Origin: Asaia bogorensis_B
GTDB lineage: Bacteria > Pseudomonadota > Alphaproteobacteria > Acetobacterales > Acetobacteraceae
DNA length: 64,000 nt
Assembly (NCBI RefSeq): GCF_900465315.1
Contig: NZ_UBIX01000014.1
Reading direction: 5' to 3' (one strand)
Positions 18,613 to 27,702 of the stretch are shown here, one piece after another; the first letter of the stretch is position 1, and every line of letters starts with the position of its first letter. A program made the position numbers and the translations under genes. The notes under the pieces are model-generated. The model was given only the letters and a program-made list of their open reading frames with translations, was not told the origin of the DNA and made no database searches.

Positions 18613-18635
18613 TGGTGCCTCCGGTTGGGGAAGGG

Positions 18636-20867
18636 TCAGCCGTGTTTCGGGACGAGATAAAGAACGGCGAGAGGAGGAAGCGTCAGGACGAGTGAATGTT
18701 CCATGCCATGAGCAAATTCTTGCGACGCCATGACGGGATTGTCATGAACTACGCCAGAGCCACCTAGCTCGCTGCGGTCGGTATTGACGCGTTCGACCCA
18801 CGCCCCACCACATGGCACGCCGATGCGATACTCGTGGTGGACCACTGGCGTCATGTTGCACACGACGAGAACAGGGTTAGTCCCCGGGGCCTGACGCAAC
18901 CAGGCGAAAACCGTATTTTCGGTATCGTCTGCGATGATCCATCTGAAACCGTCATGGTGGTAATCATGAGCGCTGAGCGCCCGTTCCTCGCGATAGACCG
19001 CGTTCAATAGGCCGACCGTATCGTGCATACCCTTGCCAAGATGATCGTGCAGACGGTTCCAGGCGAGTTCACGGTCATTGTGCCATTCTTCCCACTGGGC
19101 GAGTTCACCCCCCATGAAGAGCAGCTTCTTGCCCGGATAGGCCCACATCAGGGCGTAATAGGCGCGCAGATTGGCATGTCGCCGCCAATCATCACCCGGC
19201 ATGCGCGACAGAAGGGACCCTTTGCCATGCACGACCTCGTCATGAGACAGCGGCAAAATGAAATGCTCGGTATAGGCATAGACCATGCCAAAGGTGAGGT
19301 CTGACCCATGATAGCGCCGCCATAGCGGGTCCTGCTGCATGTAGCGCAGCGTATCGTGCATCCACCCCATATTCCATTTGAAGCGAAAGCCCAGCCCACC
19401 GACCTCAGCAGGCGCAGTCACACCCGGCCAGGCCGTCGACTCCTCGGCAATCAGAGCAGCGTCATGGCAGTAATCGCGTATAATCCCGGAGAGCTCGCGC
19501 ATGAAATTCACGGCCTCCAGATTTTCACGGCCGCCATAGACATTGGGACGCCACTCGCCTTCCTTGCGGCTGTAATCACGATAGAGCATGGAAGCCACCG
19601 CATCGACACGCAGGCCGTCGATGTGAAAATTTCTCAACCAGTAGAGCGCACTGCCGGTCAGGAAATTGCGAACCTCCGTACGCCCGAAATTGTAAATGAG
19701 CGTATGCCAGTCCTGATGGTAGCCCTCCATCGGGTCAGAGTGCTCGTAAAGATGCGTTCCATCGAAAAGGGCCAGCCCGTGGGCATCTGCCGGAAAATGC
19801 GCCGGTACCCAGTCCATGATGACACCGAGCCCCGCCTGATGGCAGCGGTCCACAAAGCGCGCAAATTCGGCGGGCGTGCCATGGCGCGAGGTTGGCGCAT
19901 ACATGCTGAGAGGCTGGTAACCCCAAGAGCCTGAAAAGGGGTATTCCGTGATCGGCATGAGCTCGATATGGGTGAAACCCAGCCCGGTCACGTAAGGAAT
20001 GAGCTTGTCGCCCAGATCGTTCCAGCTCACATAGCCGGTCGGGCTGTTCAGGCGTTGCCAGGAAGGCACGTGCAATTCATAAATCGAGATCGGTGCCTCG
20101 AGCGACTGCCGTGCCGCGCGCTGCGCCATCCAGTCCTGATCCTGCCAGTCATGCTCGAGCGGTGGGGCCACGATGGAGGCCGTGGCCGGGGGGAGCTCGG
20201 CATAACGGGCATAGGGGTCTGCCTTGGCAGGCAGAATGACACCCCCTTGTGCCATGATCTCGAATTTGTAGCGCTCGCCAGACCCAATGCCCGGAACGAA
20301 CAGCTCCCAGATGCCTGCGCTATGGCGCAGGCGCATGGCGTGACGACGGCCATCCCAGATGTTGAAATCACCGATGACCGACACGCGATGGGCATTGGGC
20401 GCCCACACACTGAACCGCACACCCGATACACCATCGATCTCACAGATATGGGCGCCCATGATCCGGTCGATGTCGCGATGATTGCCTTCCGCGAAAAGAT
20501 AGAGATCAAGATCGCCAATCAATGTGCCGAAGCTGTACGGGTCGTGCGTTTCCTGCCAGCCATCTGCCCACAGAATGCGCAGGCTATAGCGTGTGGAGGT
20601 CGCCGCTATGGTTGCCTTGTAGATGCCGCGCTCATCGATGCGGTCCATTTTTTTTTCGAGCGGGGGCTTGTTTTTGCGTTCAGCAAGCAGCCTGACCTCG
20701 ACGGCGTCCGGGTAGAACACGCGTACGACGCCACTGCGTCCTTCGCGATGGCGGCCGAGATATGAAAAGGGATCATGAGCGCGCCCTTCGACGATTTCAT
20801 CGATCAGGGATTGTTCCTGAGGCTTGATGGCCTTGATGGCGGCCTGCGTGATTTCTGTTTCAGTCAT
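18636..20867 (-). CDS. glgB: 1,4-alpha-glucan branching enzyme (GlgB)
   Basis: GH13 branching enzyme of 743 residues, near the usual 730. Order: long N-terminal region with a first domain containing DPFSYLGRHREG, the CBM48 domain GVRFSVWAPNAHRVSVIGDFN, then the catalytic barrel with DWVPAHFP, GLRVDAVASMLYRDYSRKEGEW (nucleophile Asp), EESTAWPGVT (acid/base Glu) and PLSHDEVVHGKGSL, which are specific to GlgB. It introduces alpha-1,6 branches in glycogen made by GlgA, whose gene is directly upstream, and shares the operon with treZ and treY. Confidence 0.97.
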   Translation of the reverse strand: MTETEITQAAIKAIKPQEQSLIDEIVEGRAHDPFSYLGRHREGRSGVVRVFYPDAVEVRLLAERKNKPPLEKKMDRIDERGIYKATIAATSTRYSLRILWADGWQETHDPYSFGTLIGDLDLYLFAEGNHRDIDRIMGAHICEIDGVSGVRFSVWAPNAHRVSVIGDFNIWDGRRHAMRLRHSAGIWELFVPGIGSGERYKFEIMAQGGVILPAKADPYARYAELPPATASIVAPPLEHDWQDQDWMAQRAARQSLEAPISIYELHVPSWQRLNSPTGYVSWNDLGDKLIPYVTGLGFTHIELMPITEYPFSGSWGYQPLSMYAPTSRHGTPAEFARFVDRCHQAGLGVIMDWVPAHFPADAHGLALFDGTHLYEHSDPMEGYHQDWHTLIYNFGRTEVRNFLTGSALYWLRNFHIDGLRVDAVASMLYRDYSRKEGEWRPNVYGGRENLEAVNFMRELSGIIRDYCHDAALIAEESTAWPGVTAPAEVGGLGFRFKWNMGWMHDTLRYMQQDPLWRRYHGSDLTFGMVYAYTEHFILPLSHDEVVHGKGSLLSRMPGDDWRRHANLRAYYALMWAYPGKKLLFMGGELAQWEEWHNDRELAWNRLHDHLGKGMHDTVGLLNAVYREERALSAHDYHHDGFRWIIADDTENTVFAWLRQAPGTNPVLVVCNMTPVVHHEYRIGVPCGGAWVERVNTDRSELGGSGVVHDNPVMASQEFAHGMEHSLVLTLPPLAVLYLVPKHG

Positions 20868-20964
20868 GGAAAAAACGATCTCGCCTCAGGGAATTGCGCA
20901 AGCGGGTGGGTGCGCGGACCATGAGGTCCGCGCGTCATCAGGAGCGTGATACGGGGTGGTGCGG

Positions 20965-22608
20965 TCAGGCACTGGTCCCGAAACGGGGCAGATCAGTGCG
21001 ACCCAAACCAGGGTTGCGCGGGCGGCTCTGCGGCATTCTGGCCGTGCGGTTGAAGGATGTATTGGGCGCAAGAGGGATGCCCACATCGCTCAGTCGCGGC
21101 GCAATTTCGCTCTCACCGATCAGGCGGGCAGGTGCGCGACCGGCCATCTCGAGAAGTAGGCGCGCGTAATGGGCCGCCTTCCCATGCCATGAAACATCGT
21201 GCAGTGACCCATTGCGCTGCAAGCGGGCCCAGACCGATTTCTGTCGATAGAGCCTCTGTGCATGACGGATAGCGCGGTACAGCGCATCGCCCTGGGTCGG
21301 GGAGAACAGGATGCCGTTAGCCACACCTTCTTCGATGGCGGCGGCATTGGCGTCCACAATGGTATCGGTCAGACCACCTACACGGGCAGCGATTGGCACG
21401 GACCCGTAACGGAGGGCGTGAAGCTGCGTCAGGCCGCAGGGCTCGAACCGCGAGGGTATGAGTGAGGCATCGACTGCAGAATGCAGGCGGTGACCGAGCA
21501 CTTCATCGTAACGCAGATGACAGACCAGATGACGCGGGTAACGCAGCTGAAGCGACCGGAAAGTCTGCATGATGTCGTTATCGCCCACGCCCACGACGGC
21601 GAGCTGGATATTGGCCTGAAAAAGGCGTGGCGCGATTTCGGCCAGGATATCTACGCCCTTCTGGCGGGTCAGACGGCTCACGATACCGAGCAGCATGGCA
21701 TTTGGATCCTGCGGGAGGCCAAATTCTGCCTGGAAAACACGCTTGTTCGCACGGCGGCCCGCGATGTCACCCACGGCATAGGGAAAGATCACCGCAGGGT
21801 CAGTCAATGAGTTCCAGTCGTGGAGATCGATGCCGTTGAGAATACCATGCAGGTCATTCGCCCGCGTGCTGAGCAGACCCTCGAGACCCATGCCGTTTTC
21901 GGCCGTCTGGATCTCCTCTGCATAGGTGGGTGATACGGTGATGAGCTTGTCTGCAAGCTGCAAACCCGCCTTGAGATATCCGAGCTTGCCGTAGAACTCG
22001 ACACCATCGACCGAGAATGCCTGATCGGGCAGTCCGATGCGTGAGAGAAGGTCGCGCGGAAAGAGGCCCTGAAACGCCATGTTGTGGATGACATGGGCAA
22101 CCGGGGGCGCTGGCAGGTTGTCGTAGCGCAGATAGGCGCTCACGAGCCCGGCCTGCCAGTCATGGGTCATGACAACGTCTGGCTGCCAGTTTGCGAGGCA
22201 ACCCTGCGCAATGCAGGCTGCCACGCGGGAAAGCACCGCGAAGCGCATGTCGTTGTCAGGCCAGTCTCGCCCGTCAGGCCCCAGATAGGGACCGCCTATG
22301 CGGTCATAGAGGTCACTCGACTCAATCGCGTAGAGATGATGCCCGTGGGCCATTCCTTCCCACAGGGTAACCCGATAGCCAAGCATGTCATGAAATACAT
22401 AGACCTGCGTTCTCTGGGTCAGGGCTTTCATGACGGCCGGATAACCGGGAAGGATGGTGCGGGTGCGCACCCCATGATGACGCAGGGCTATTGGCAACGA
22501 AGCGGCGACGTCCCCCAGCCCGCCCGTTTTGACAAAGGGAAACATTTCCGCCGTCACGGAAAGCAGCTGCAAATCCGTCGGAAGCGCAACGATCTGGTCT
22601 GAGGGCAT
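20965..22608 (-). CDS. glgA: Glycogen synthase (GlgA)
   Basis: GT5 starch/glycogen synthase of 547 residues that elongates alpha-1,4-glucan from ADP-glucose. The N-terminal SVTAEMFPFVKTGGLGDVAASLP contains the KTGGL nucleotide-sugar motif; further on are THDWQAGLV, HNMAFQGLF, SRLTRQKGVD and IPSRFEPCGLTQLHALRYGS. It is about 60 residues longer than typical GlgA because of a C-terminal tail rich in Arg, Pro and Asn with no recognisable domain. First gene of the glgA-glgB-treZ-treY unit. No ADP-glucose pyrophosphorylase gene (glgC) is in the window. Confidence 0.95.
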   Translation of the reverse strand: MPSDQIVALPTDLQLLSVTAEMFPFVKTGGLGDVAASLPIALRHHGVRTRTILPGYPAVMKALTQRTQVYVFHDMLGYRVTLWEGMAHGHHLYAIESSDLYDRIGGPYLGPDGRDWPDNDMRFAVLSRVAACIAQGCLANWQPDVVMTHDWQAGLVSAYLRYDNLPAPPVAHVIHNMAFQGLFPRDLLSRIGLPDQAFSVDGVEFYGKLGYLKAGLQLADKLITVSPTYAEEIQTAENGMGLEGLLSTRANDLHGILNGIDLHDWNSLTDPAVIFPYAVGDIAGRRANKRVFQAEFGLPQDPNAMLLGIVSRLTRQKGVDILAEIAPRLFQANIQLAVVGVGDNDIMQTFRSLQLRYPRHLVCHLRYDEVLGHRLHSAVDASLIPSRFEPCGLTQLHALRYGSVPIAARVGGLTDTIVDANAAAIEEGVANGILFSPTQGDALYRAIRHAQRLYRQKSVWARLQRNGSLHDVSWHGKAAHYARLLLEMAGRAPARLIGESEIAPRLSDVGIPLAPNTSFNRTARMPQSRPRNPGLGRTDLPRFGTSA

Positions 22609-22809
22609 GGCGGGCCTCGTTTTAGGAATCGGAAAAGAAATTGCAGAGCCTTTTAGGATGCTAATACTTATGAAACGCTTCGCATCTGAAATCGTTAATC
22701 GCTCGCGTTTATGTTATCAGCCCTTTCCTGTTTCGTAGCGTTAGGCCCCTCGAACCCGGTTGCAGATAGGAAACACGCCAGTCTGTCGGGTCAGGATGGA
22801 AAGAAACTC
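22609..22809. promoter_or_regulatory. Divergent promoter region glgA / glgX
   Basis: 201 bases between the divergent starts of glgA and glgX, more AT-rich than the flanking genes (22660-22735). It must contain both promoters; I do not see an unambiguous operator. A GGA-containing purine run (about 22797-22804) serves as ribosome binding site for glgX. Confidence 0.5.
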
Positions 22810-24942
22810 ATGAGTGATTCTTTTGCGAAACGCCTGAAAGAAGGAAGCCCGGCCGAGAGAGGCGCCGTCTATGACGGGAAGGGCGTCAATTTTGCAGTAT
22901 TCTCCGCCAATGCCGAGGCGGTTGAGATCTGTCTGTTCGATCAGAACGGCGAGAAGGAGACCGACCGGATCCGTCTCCCGGAATATACGGACCAGGTATT
23001 TCATGGCTGGGTGCCCGACCTTCGTCCGGGGCAGCTCTACGGGCTGCGTGTTCATGGCCCTTACGAGCCCGATGCAGGGCATCGTTTCAATCCGAACAAG
23101 CTTCTGCTTGACCCTTATGCCCGTGAGCATTTTGGGGAGATCGAGTGGAATCCCGCGCTCTTCGGCTATCAGATTGGCCATGCCGATAAGGATCTGAGCT
23201 TTGACGAGCGCGACAGCGCAGCATTCATTCCGAAATGCGTGATTACCGATCCTACGGCGCAAAACCTGCGTCCTTTGGGCACGCGTTGGTCCGAGACGGT
23301 GGTTTATGAGACTCACGTCCGAGGTTACACCCTTAATCATCCCCGGGTTCCGCGTCGCCTTCGGGGCACTTATGCAGGGCTGGCAAACCGCCATGTGATC
23401 GAGCATCTGAAATCGCTTGGCATCACCACGATTGAGTTGCTGCCGATCCAGAGCTTCGTTGCAGACGAGTATCTGGTGAACAAAGGCCTCACAAATTACT
23501 GGGGCTATAACACGATCGGCTTCTTCGCTCCCGACACGCGCTATGCTGCAGATCAGGATGATGCCCTGACCGAAGTGCGCCGCATGGTCGCCGCCTATCA
23601 TGAGGCGGGCATCGAGGTGGTCATGGATGTGGTTTACAACCACACGGCAGAAGGGAATGAACTCGGTCCGACCCTCTCCTTCAAGGGCCTCGACAACGCG
23701 ACCTATTACAGGCTTATGCCTGACAACAAGAGATTTTATATTAACGATACCGGTACAGGAAATACGTTCAACCTGACAAAAACTGCCTCATTGCAGTTCG
23801 TTGTTGATAGTCTGCGCTACTGGGCCAATGAGATTGGTGTAGATGGCTTCCGCTTCGATCTCGGCACTATCCTCGCGCGCGAGGTCGACGGGTTCGATAG
23901 CCAGTCGGGCTTCCTGCGCATCTGCCAGCAGGATCCGACCCTTACCCATCTCAAAATGATTGCCGAGCCTTGGGATATTGGACCCGGTGGGTATCAGGTT
24001 GGACAGTTTCCGCCCGGATGGGCTGAATGGAATGACAAATTCCGCGATACCGTGCGCGACTTCTGGCGTGGCGAGGCCAAGGCCGATGTATTGGCGCCGC
24101 GCCTGCTTGGCAGCCCTGACCTGTTCAATCATCTGGGCCGTCAGGCCTGGGCCAGCGTAAATTTCCTAACGGCTCATGATGGTTTCACGCTATGGGATAG
24201 CGTCTCGTATAATGAAAAGCATAACGAGGCGAACGGCGAGGATGGCAAGGACGGTACGTCGGACAACCGGTCATGTAATTACGGTGTGGAAGGTGAGACG
24301 GACGACGCTGCCATCAACGAAGTACGTTGGCGCCAATGCCGCAACATGATGGCCACGCTTGCGTTTTCCCAAGGCACGCCCATGATCGTCGCCGGTGACG
24401 AATTCGGTAGAACCCAGGGCGGCAACAACAATGCCTACTGCCAGAATAACGATATCTCCTGGGTTGACTGGCGTATCAGTGAAGGGGGCGCACGCCTCTC
24501 CAAATTCACAACACGCCTTCTCGCACTGCGTCGTCGCTTCCCGATCCTGCGTCGCGCTCGCTTTCTGACCGAGGCCTATAATCCTGAACTGGATGTGAAA
24601 GAACTGACGTGGGTGAGCGCGTCAGGTGGCGACATGCAGCAGGATGAATGGTCGCTGGCGCAGTGCTTTGGGCTCATGCTTGACGGCCGGGCCCAGCCCA
24701 GCGGTATCATGCGTCGCGGTGCCGATGCCACGCTTCTGCTCATTCTCAACAGTTGGCACGATGTCGTGGAATTCACGCTGCCCAAGGCAGAAGGTGATGA
24801 GTGGAAGCTGCTGCTGGATACCAACCGGCCAGATGATGGCGAGGCGCTGGAATCCGAATTGTTTGCACAGGAGCAGGTTTATACAGTGACAGGGCGTTCG
24901 GTGCTTCTTTTTGAACTGATCACCAAGTCTGAGGCCAACTAA
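22810..24942 (+). CDS. glgX: Glycogen debranching enzyme (GlgX)
   Basis: GH13 isoamylase-type enzyme of 710 residues that hydrolyses alpha-1,6 branches of limit dextrins. CBM48 domain at the N-terminus (GVNFAVFSANAEAVEICLFD), then YETHVRG, ELLPIQSF, VMDVVYNHTAEGNE, GVDGFRFDLGTILAR (nucleophile), IAEPWDIGPGGYQVG (acid/base) and LTAHDGFTLWDSVSYNEKHNEAN. An upstream ATG in frame (22711) adds 33 unrelated residues; 22810 has the better ribosome binding site and the family start. It is transcribed away from glgA and would supply linear maltodextrins to TreY. Confidence 0.95.
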   Translation: MSDSFAKRLKEGSPAERGAVYDGKGVNFAVFSANAEAVEICLFDQNGEKETDRIRLPEYTDQVFHGWVPDLRPGQLYGLRVHGPYEPDAGHRFNPNKLLLDPYAREHFGEIEWNPALFGYQIGHADKDLSFDERDSAAFIPKCVITDPTAQNLRPLGTRWSETVVYETHVRGYTLNHPRVPRRLRGTYAGLANRHVIEHLKSLGITTIELLPIQSFVADEYLVNKGLTNYWGYNTIGFFAPDTRYAADQDDALTEVRRMVAAYHEAGIEVVMDVVYNHTAEGNELGPTLSFKGLDNATYYRLMPDNKRFYINDTGTGNTFNLTKTASLQFVVDSLRYWANEIGVDGFRFDLGTILAREVDGFDSQSGFLRICQQDPTLTHLKMIAEPWDIGPGGYQVGQFPPGWAEWNDKFRDTVRDFWRGEAKADVLAPRLLGSPDLFNHLGRQAWASVNFLTAHDGFTLWDSVSYNEKHNEANGEDGKDGTSDNRSCNYGVEGETDDAAINEVRWRQCRNMMATLAFSQGTPMIVAGDEFGRTQGGNNNAYCQNNDISWVDWRISEGGARLSKFTTRLLALRRRFPILRRARFLTEAYNPELDVKELTWVSASGGDMQQDEWSLAQCFGLMLDGRAQPSGIMRRGADATLLLILNSWHDVVEFTLPKAEGDEWKLLLDTNRPDDGEALESELFAQEQVYTVTGRSVLLFELITKSEAN

Positions 24943-24967
24943 TCCTCTCTCTCCAGGCCCAACGATC

Positions 24968-25053
24968 GACGATGAGCACCGCACTTTACGCGTCCAGCTC
25001 ATCGTCAGCAGGCTGCCTGATCCGGCCGGGATCTTCCCACGGTCCCGGCCTTT
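24968..25053. terminator. Tandem hairpins between convergent glgX and lrp
   Basis: Two perfect inverted repeats: GACGATGAGC (24968-24977) with GCTCATCGTC (24997-25006), and GGCCGGGA (25024-25031) with TCCCGGCC (25043-25050), the second followed by TTT. They lie between convergent genes, so they probably end glgX transcription and possibly the lrp transcript on the other strand. Confidence 0.65.
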
Positions 25054-25099
25054 GCCCAGCGTCCTTCGGGTCGATGATTGCCTTTAGGGTGCCGTAGCA

Positions 25100-25549
25100 T
25101 CACACAGGCATGTCACGGTTGTCGGCGATAGCCTCCATAGAGAGATAAGAGGTGACGGTGTCCAACTCCACCTTACTGATGAGCATCTGATAGATACGGT
25201 CGAACGCGTTCATGTCCTTGGCGACGACCTTGAGCATGTAGTCGTAATCACCCGCCAGACGGTGGAAATCCACGATGTTAGGTATGGCCAGAACGGCCTC
25301 GCGAAACTGGCTCAGCCATTCGCGTGAATGGTAGCGTGTGCGTACCATCACGAATACCGTCACACCCAGCCCTATGGCCGTTTGCGACAGCCGGACGGTC
25401 TCCCCCTCGATCACACCGCTGGCTCTGAGCGCATTCAGACGGCGCCAGCAGGCATTCTGCGACAACCCGACTTTCTCGGCCAGTCCCCGCTGGGAAAGCG
25501 ATGAATCCTGTTGCAGGGCTCGGACGATAGCGCGGTCTATTTGATCCAT
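25100..25549 (-). CDS. Lrp/AsnC-family transcriptional regulator
   Basis: 149-residue Lrp-type protein: N-terminal helix-turn-helix (DRAIVRALQQDSSLSQRGLAEKVGLSQNACWRRLNAL) and C-terminal RAM/AsnC ligand domain (GDYDYMLKVVAKDMNAFDRIYQMLI). The family assembles into octamers and senses amino acids. It is divergent from a class V PLP enzyme across about 120 bases, the classic arrangement for local control of an amino-acid degradation or export gene, so that enzyme is its likely target. Confidence 0.92.
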   Translation of the reverse strand: MDQIDRAIVRALQQDSSLSQRGLAEKVGLSQNACWRRLNALRASGVIEGETVRLSQTAIGLGVTVFVMVRTRYHSREWLSQFREAVLAIPNIVDFHRLAGDYDYMLKVVAKDMNAFDRIYQMLISKVELDTVTSYLSMEAIADNRDMPV

Positions 25550-25668
25550 GAAATTGAGAAAAACAGATCACCTGATAGAAAGAAAGCAGAATCTGCGATG
25601 AAATAGGGTGAGTTTTCTACCATTCCATCGCTCTATCCTGTGCTCATCCGATCACAGGAGCCTTTACC

Positions 25669-27126
25669 ATGCTGAACCCCGATACCTGCCTCGATGATTT
25701 TGCCAGTTCGCTAAAGGGCGAAGAGGGGCTGGCAGGGCTTCGCAAAGGGGTCATTGGTGAGGGCGTGCCTGTGCCGGGGCCCTTTGGCGATCATCCGCTG
25801 CTTTATGCCGATTACGTGGCCTCGGGGCGCGCGCTTCAGCAGGTTGAAAGCTTCGTCCTCACGCAGGTTCTGCCCTACTACGCCAATAGTCATACCCAGG
25901 CGTCCTATTGCGGGCGCATGATGACAAGGCTGCGTGCCTCGGCGCGCGCTCATATCGCCCGGCTCTGCAAGGCAACGGAGGCATACAGCGTTGTTTTCAC
26001 CGGCTCAGGTGCGACGTCAGGCATCAACCGTCTCGTCAGCCTTATGGGTGTTACACAGGCTGTCGCTGAAGGCAGAAAGCCGCTCGTTCTGATCGGGCCT
26101 TACGAGCATCACTCCAACATTCTGCCGTGGCGCGAGAGCGGGGCGGAAATCATCGAGATTGGCGAGGCCGTGCAGGGTGGGCCTGATGTGGCAGAACTCA
26201 CCTGCGTCCTGGAAGCCCTCACCCCGGGTCGGCTGGTGGTGGCGGCCTTTTCCGCAGCCTCGAATGTGACTGGCATCCTGACCGATGTCGCGGCCATCAC
26301 GACCCTGCTCAATGCGCATGGCGCGCGTTCGGTCTGGGACTATGCGGGCGGTGGGCCGTATCTCACCATCGATATGGCAGCGGGAACGCCTGCCCAGATC
26401 GATGCGGTGGTCGTATCACCCCACAAATTCATCGGCGGACCCGGCGCTTCGGGCGTGATGATCGTTCGTGATGCTGCTGTGGCCATCACACGCCCGAGCC
26501 TGCCGGGTGGTGGAACGGTTCGTTTTGTCTCGCCCTGGGGGCATGATTACTCCGATCGCGTGAGCGACCGTGAGGAAGCGGGCACACCCAATGTGGTGGG
26601 CGATATCCGTGCGGCGCTAGCATTTTTGGTGAAGGACGCCATCGGTCAGGATTTCATGGATGAACGTCATGCCGAACTGCGCGCGCGGGCGTTGAAGGCC
26701 TGGGGCGAGGTGGCAGAGATCGAACTGATCGGCGCCTCAGCCGACAAGCCGGCTTTGCCCATTTTCTCCATGCGCATCCGCGATCATCAGCGCGGCGGTC
26801 ATATCCATCAGCAGCTTTTCACCCGCTTGTTGTCCGATTGCTACGGTATTCAGGCTCGTGGCGGCTGTGCCTGCGCCGGGCCCTATGCGCATCGACTGCT
26901 GTCCATCGATGAGCCTGCCTCGGCAATCCTGCGCCGCGAGATCCTGTCGGGTCACGAAATCGAAAAGCCCGGCTGGACCCGGCTGAACTTCAGCGTTCTG
27001 ATGAGTGACGAGAAGGTGGATCGGGTCATCAACGCAGTGGCGACGCTTGCGCGACAGCCATACCCGATGGCCGATATCTATCGCTGTGATGAGCAGACAG
27101 CCCGCTTCGAAGCGCTCTCAGCCTGA
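25669..27126 (+). CDS. Class V aminotransferase-fold PLP enzyme (cysteine desulfurase-like)
   Basis: Fold-type-I PLP enzyme of 485 residues. Markers: FTGSGATSGINRLVSLMG, GPYEHHSNILPWRE (His stacking on PLP), WDYAGGGPYLTIDM and the Schiff-base lysine in VVSPHKFIGGPGASG. A C-terminal QARGGCACAGPYAH places a cysteine pair where cysteine desulfurases and selenocysteine lyases have their active-site loop. It is longer than IscS/SufS (about 400). A good ribosome binding site (AGGAG) precedes ATG 25669. It is divergent from an Lrp regulator, which suggests an amino-acid substrate, perhaps cysteine or another beta-substituted amino acid. Precise reaction unknown. Confidence 0.8.
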   Translation: MLNPDTCLDDFASSLKGEEGLAGLRKGVIGEGVPVPGPFGDHPLLYADYVASGRALQQVESFVLTQVLPYYANSHTQASYCGRMMTRLRASARAHIARLCKATEAYSVVFTGSGATSGINRLVSLMGVTQAVAEGRKPLVLIGPYEHHSNILPWRESGAEIIEIGEAVQGGPDVAELTCVLEALTPGRLVVAAFSAASNVTGILTDVAAITTLLNAHGARSVWDYAGGGPYLTIDMAAGTPAQIDAVVVSPHKFIGGPGASGVMIVRDAAVAITRPSLPGGGTVRFVSPWGHDYSDRVSDREEAGTPNVVGDIRAALAFLVKDAIGQDFMDERHAELRARALKAWGEVAEIELIGASADKPALPIFSMRIRDHQRGGHIHQQLFTRLLSDCYGIQARGGCACAGPYAHRLLSIDEPASAILRREILSGHEIEKPGWTRLNFSVLMSDEKVDRVINAVATLARQPYPMADIYRCDEQTARFEALSA

Positions 27127-27205
27127 AGGGCAACCTCTGCGGGGGCGCATAAGGCAAACCCTGTGTTCCGCCAGGCTCTGGCCCGGCGGGATGGTCGTCA
27201 GGATA

Positions 27206-27640
27206 TCAGGCGTCCTCTTCGGTCTCGTTCTGGGCAATCTGAAAGGCCCCGGCATTGAGCTTCGAGGCGGCATGGTGCCCCAGCGATACCGCGCCAAGGC
27301 AGAGCACGGCTGAAAGAATGATGTTGAGCATGGCGCGGCCCCATGCATCGGCACGCATCAGATCCAGTGTCTGGAGGCTGAATGACGAGAAGGTGGTGTA
27401 CCCTCCGCAAATCCCGACCATGACAAAGAGCCGCATGTTTTCCGAAACCGGAAAGCGGCCATGGGCGAGCGTCAGCGTACCGAAAAAGCCGATGACGAAC
27501 GACCCAACCGTATTGATGGCCAGGATCGTACCCCACGGCATGGAGCGGCTATAGGGCGCGGTCGCGACAGAGACGAGATAGCGCCCCAGCGTGCCAAGGG
27601 CCCCGCCGAGCATGACGAAAAGACAGGCGGTGAAGGACAT
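27206..27640 (-). CDS. crcB: Fluoride channel/exporter CrcB (Fluc)
   Basis: Small four-helix inner-membrane protein of 144 residues. Characteristic segments are GGALGTLGRYLVS, INTVGSFVIGFFGTL with the conserved Asn, and GICGGYTTFSSFSLQTLDL, the Phe-box and sodium-site region. A single gene of this size normally acts as a dual-topology homodimer exporting fluoride. It converges with the class V PLP gene. I examined the upstream leader for a fluoride riboswitch and did not find convincing pairing. The last 25 residues are a polar cytosolic tail. Confidence 0.92.
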   Translation of the reverse strand: MSFTACLFVMLGGALGTLGRYLVSVATAPYSRSMPWGTILAINTVGSFVIGFFGTLTLAHGRFPVSENMRLFVMVGICGGYTTFSSFSLQTLDLMRADAWGRAMLNIILSAVLCLGAVSLGHHAASKLNAGAFQIAQNETEEDA

Positions 27641-27702
27641 GAGGGGGAATAGCTCCGGTCTGGTTCGTCGGGATCACCGCCTTATCATAGGGTGGCCGAG
27701 GC

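Noticed and set aside
27641..27702. Possible fluoride riboswitch upstream of crcB
   Set aside because: The leader has a GGCGGTGAT-like start, but the pairing expected of the crcB motif (loop to 3' strand and a GCTGATG-type segment) cannot be formed.
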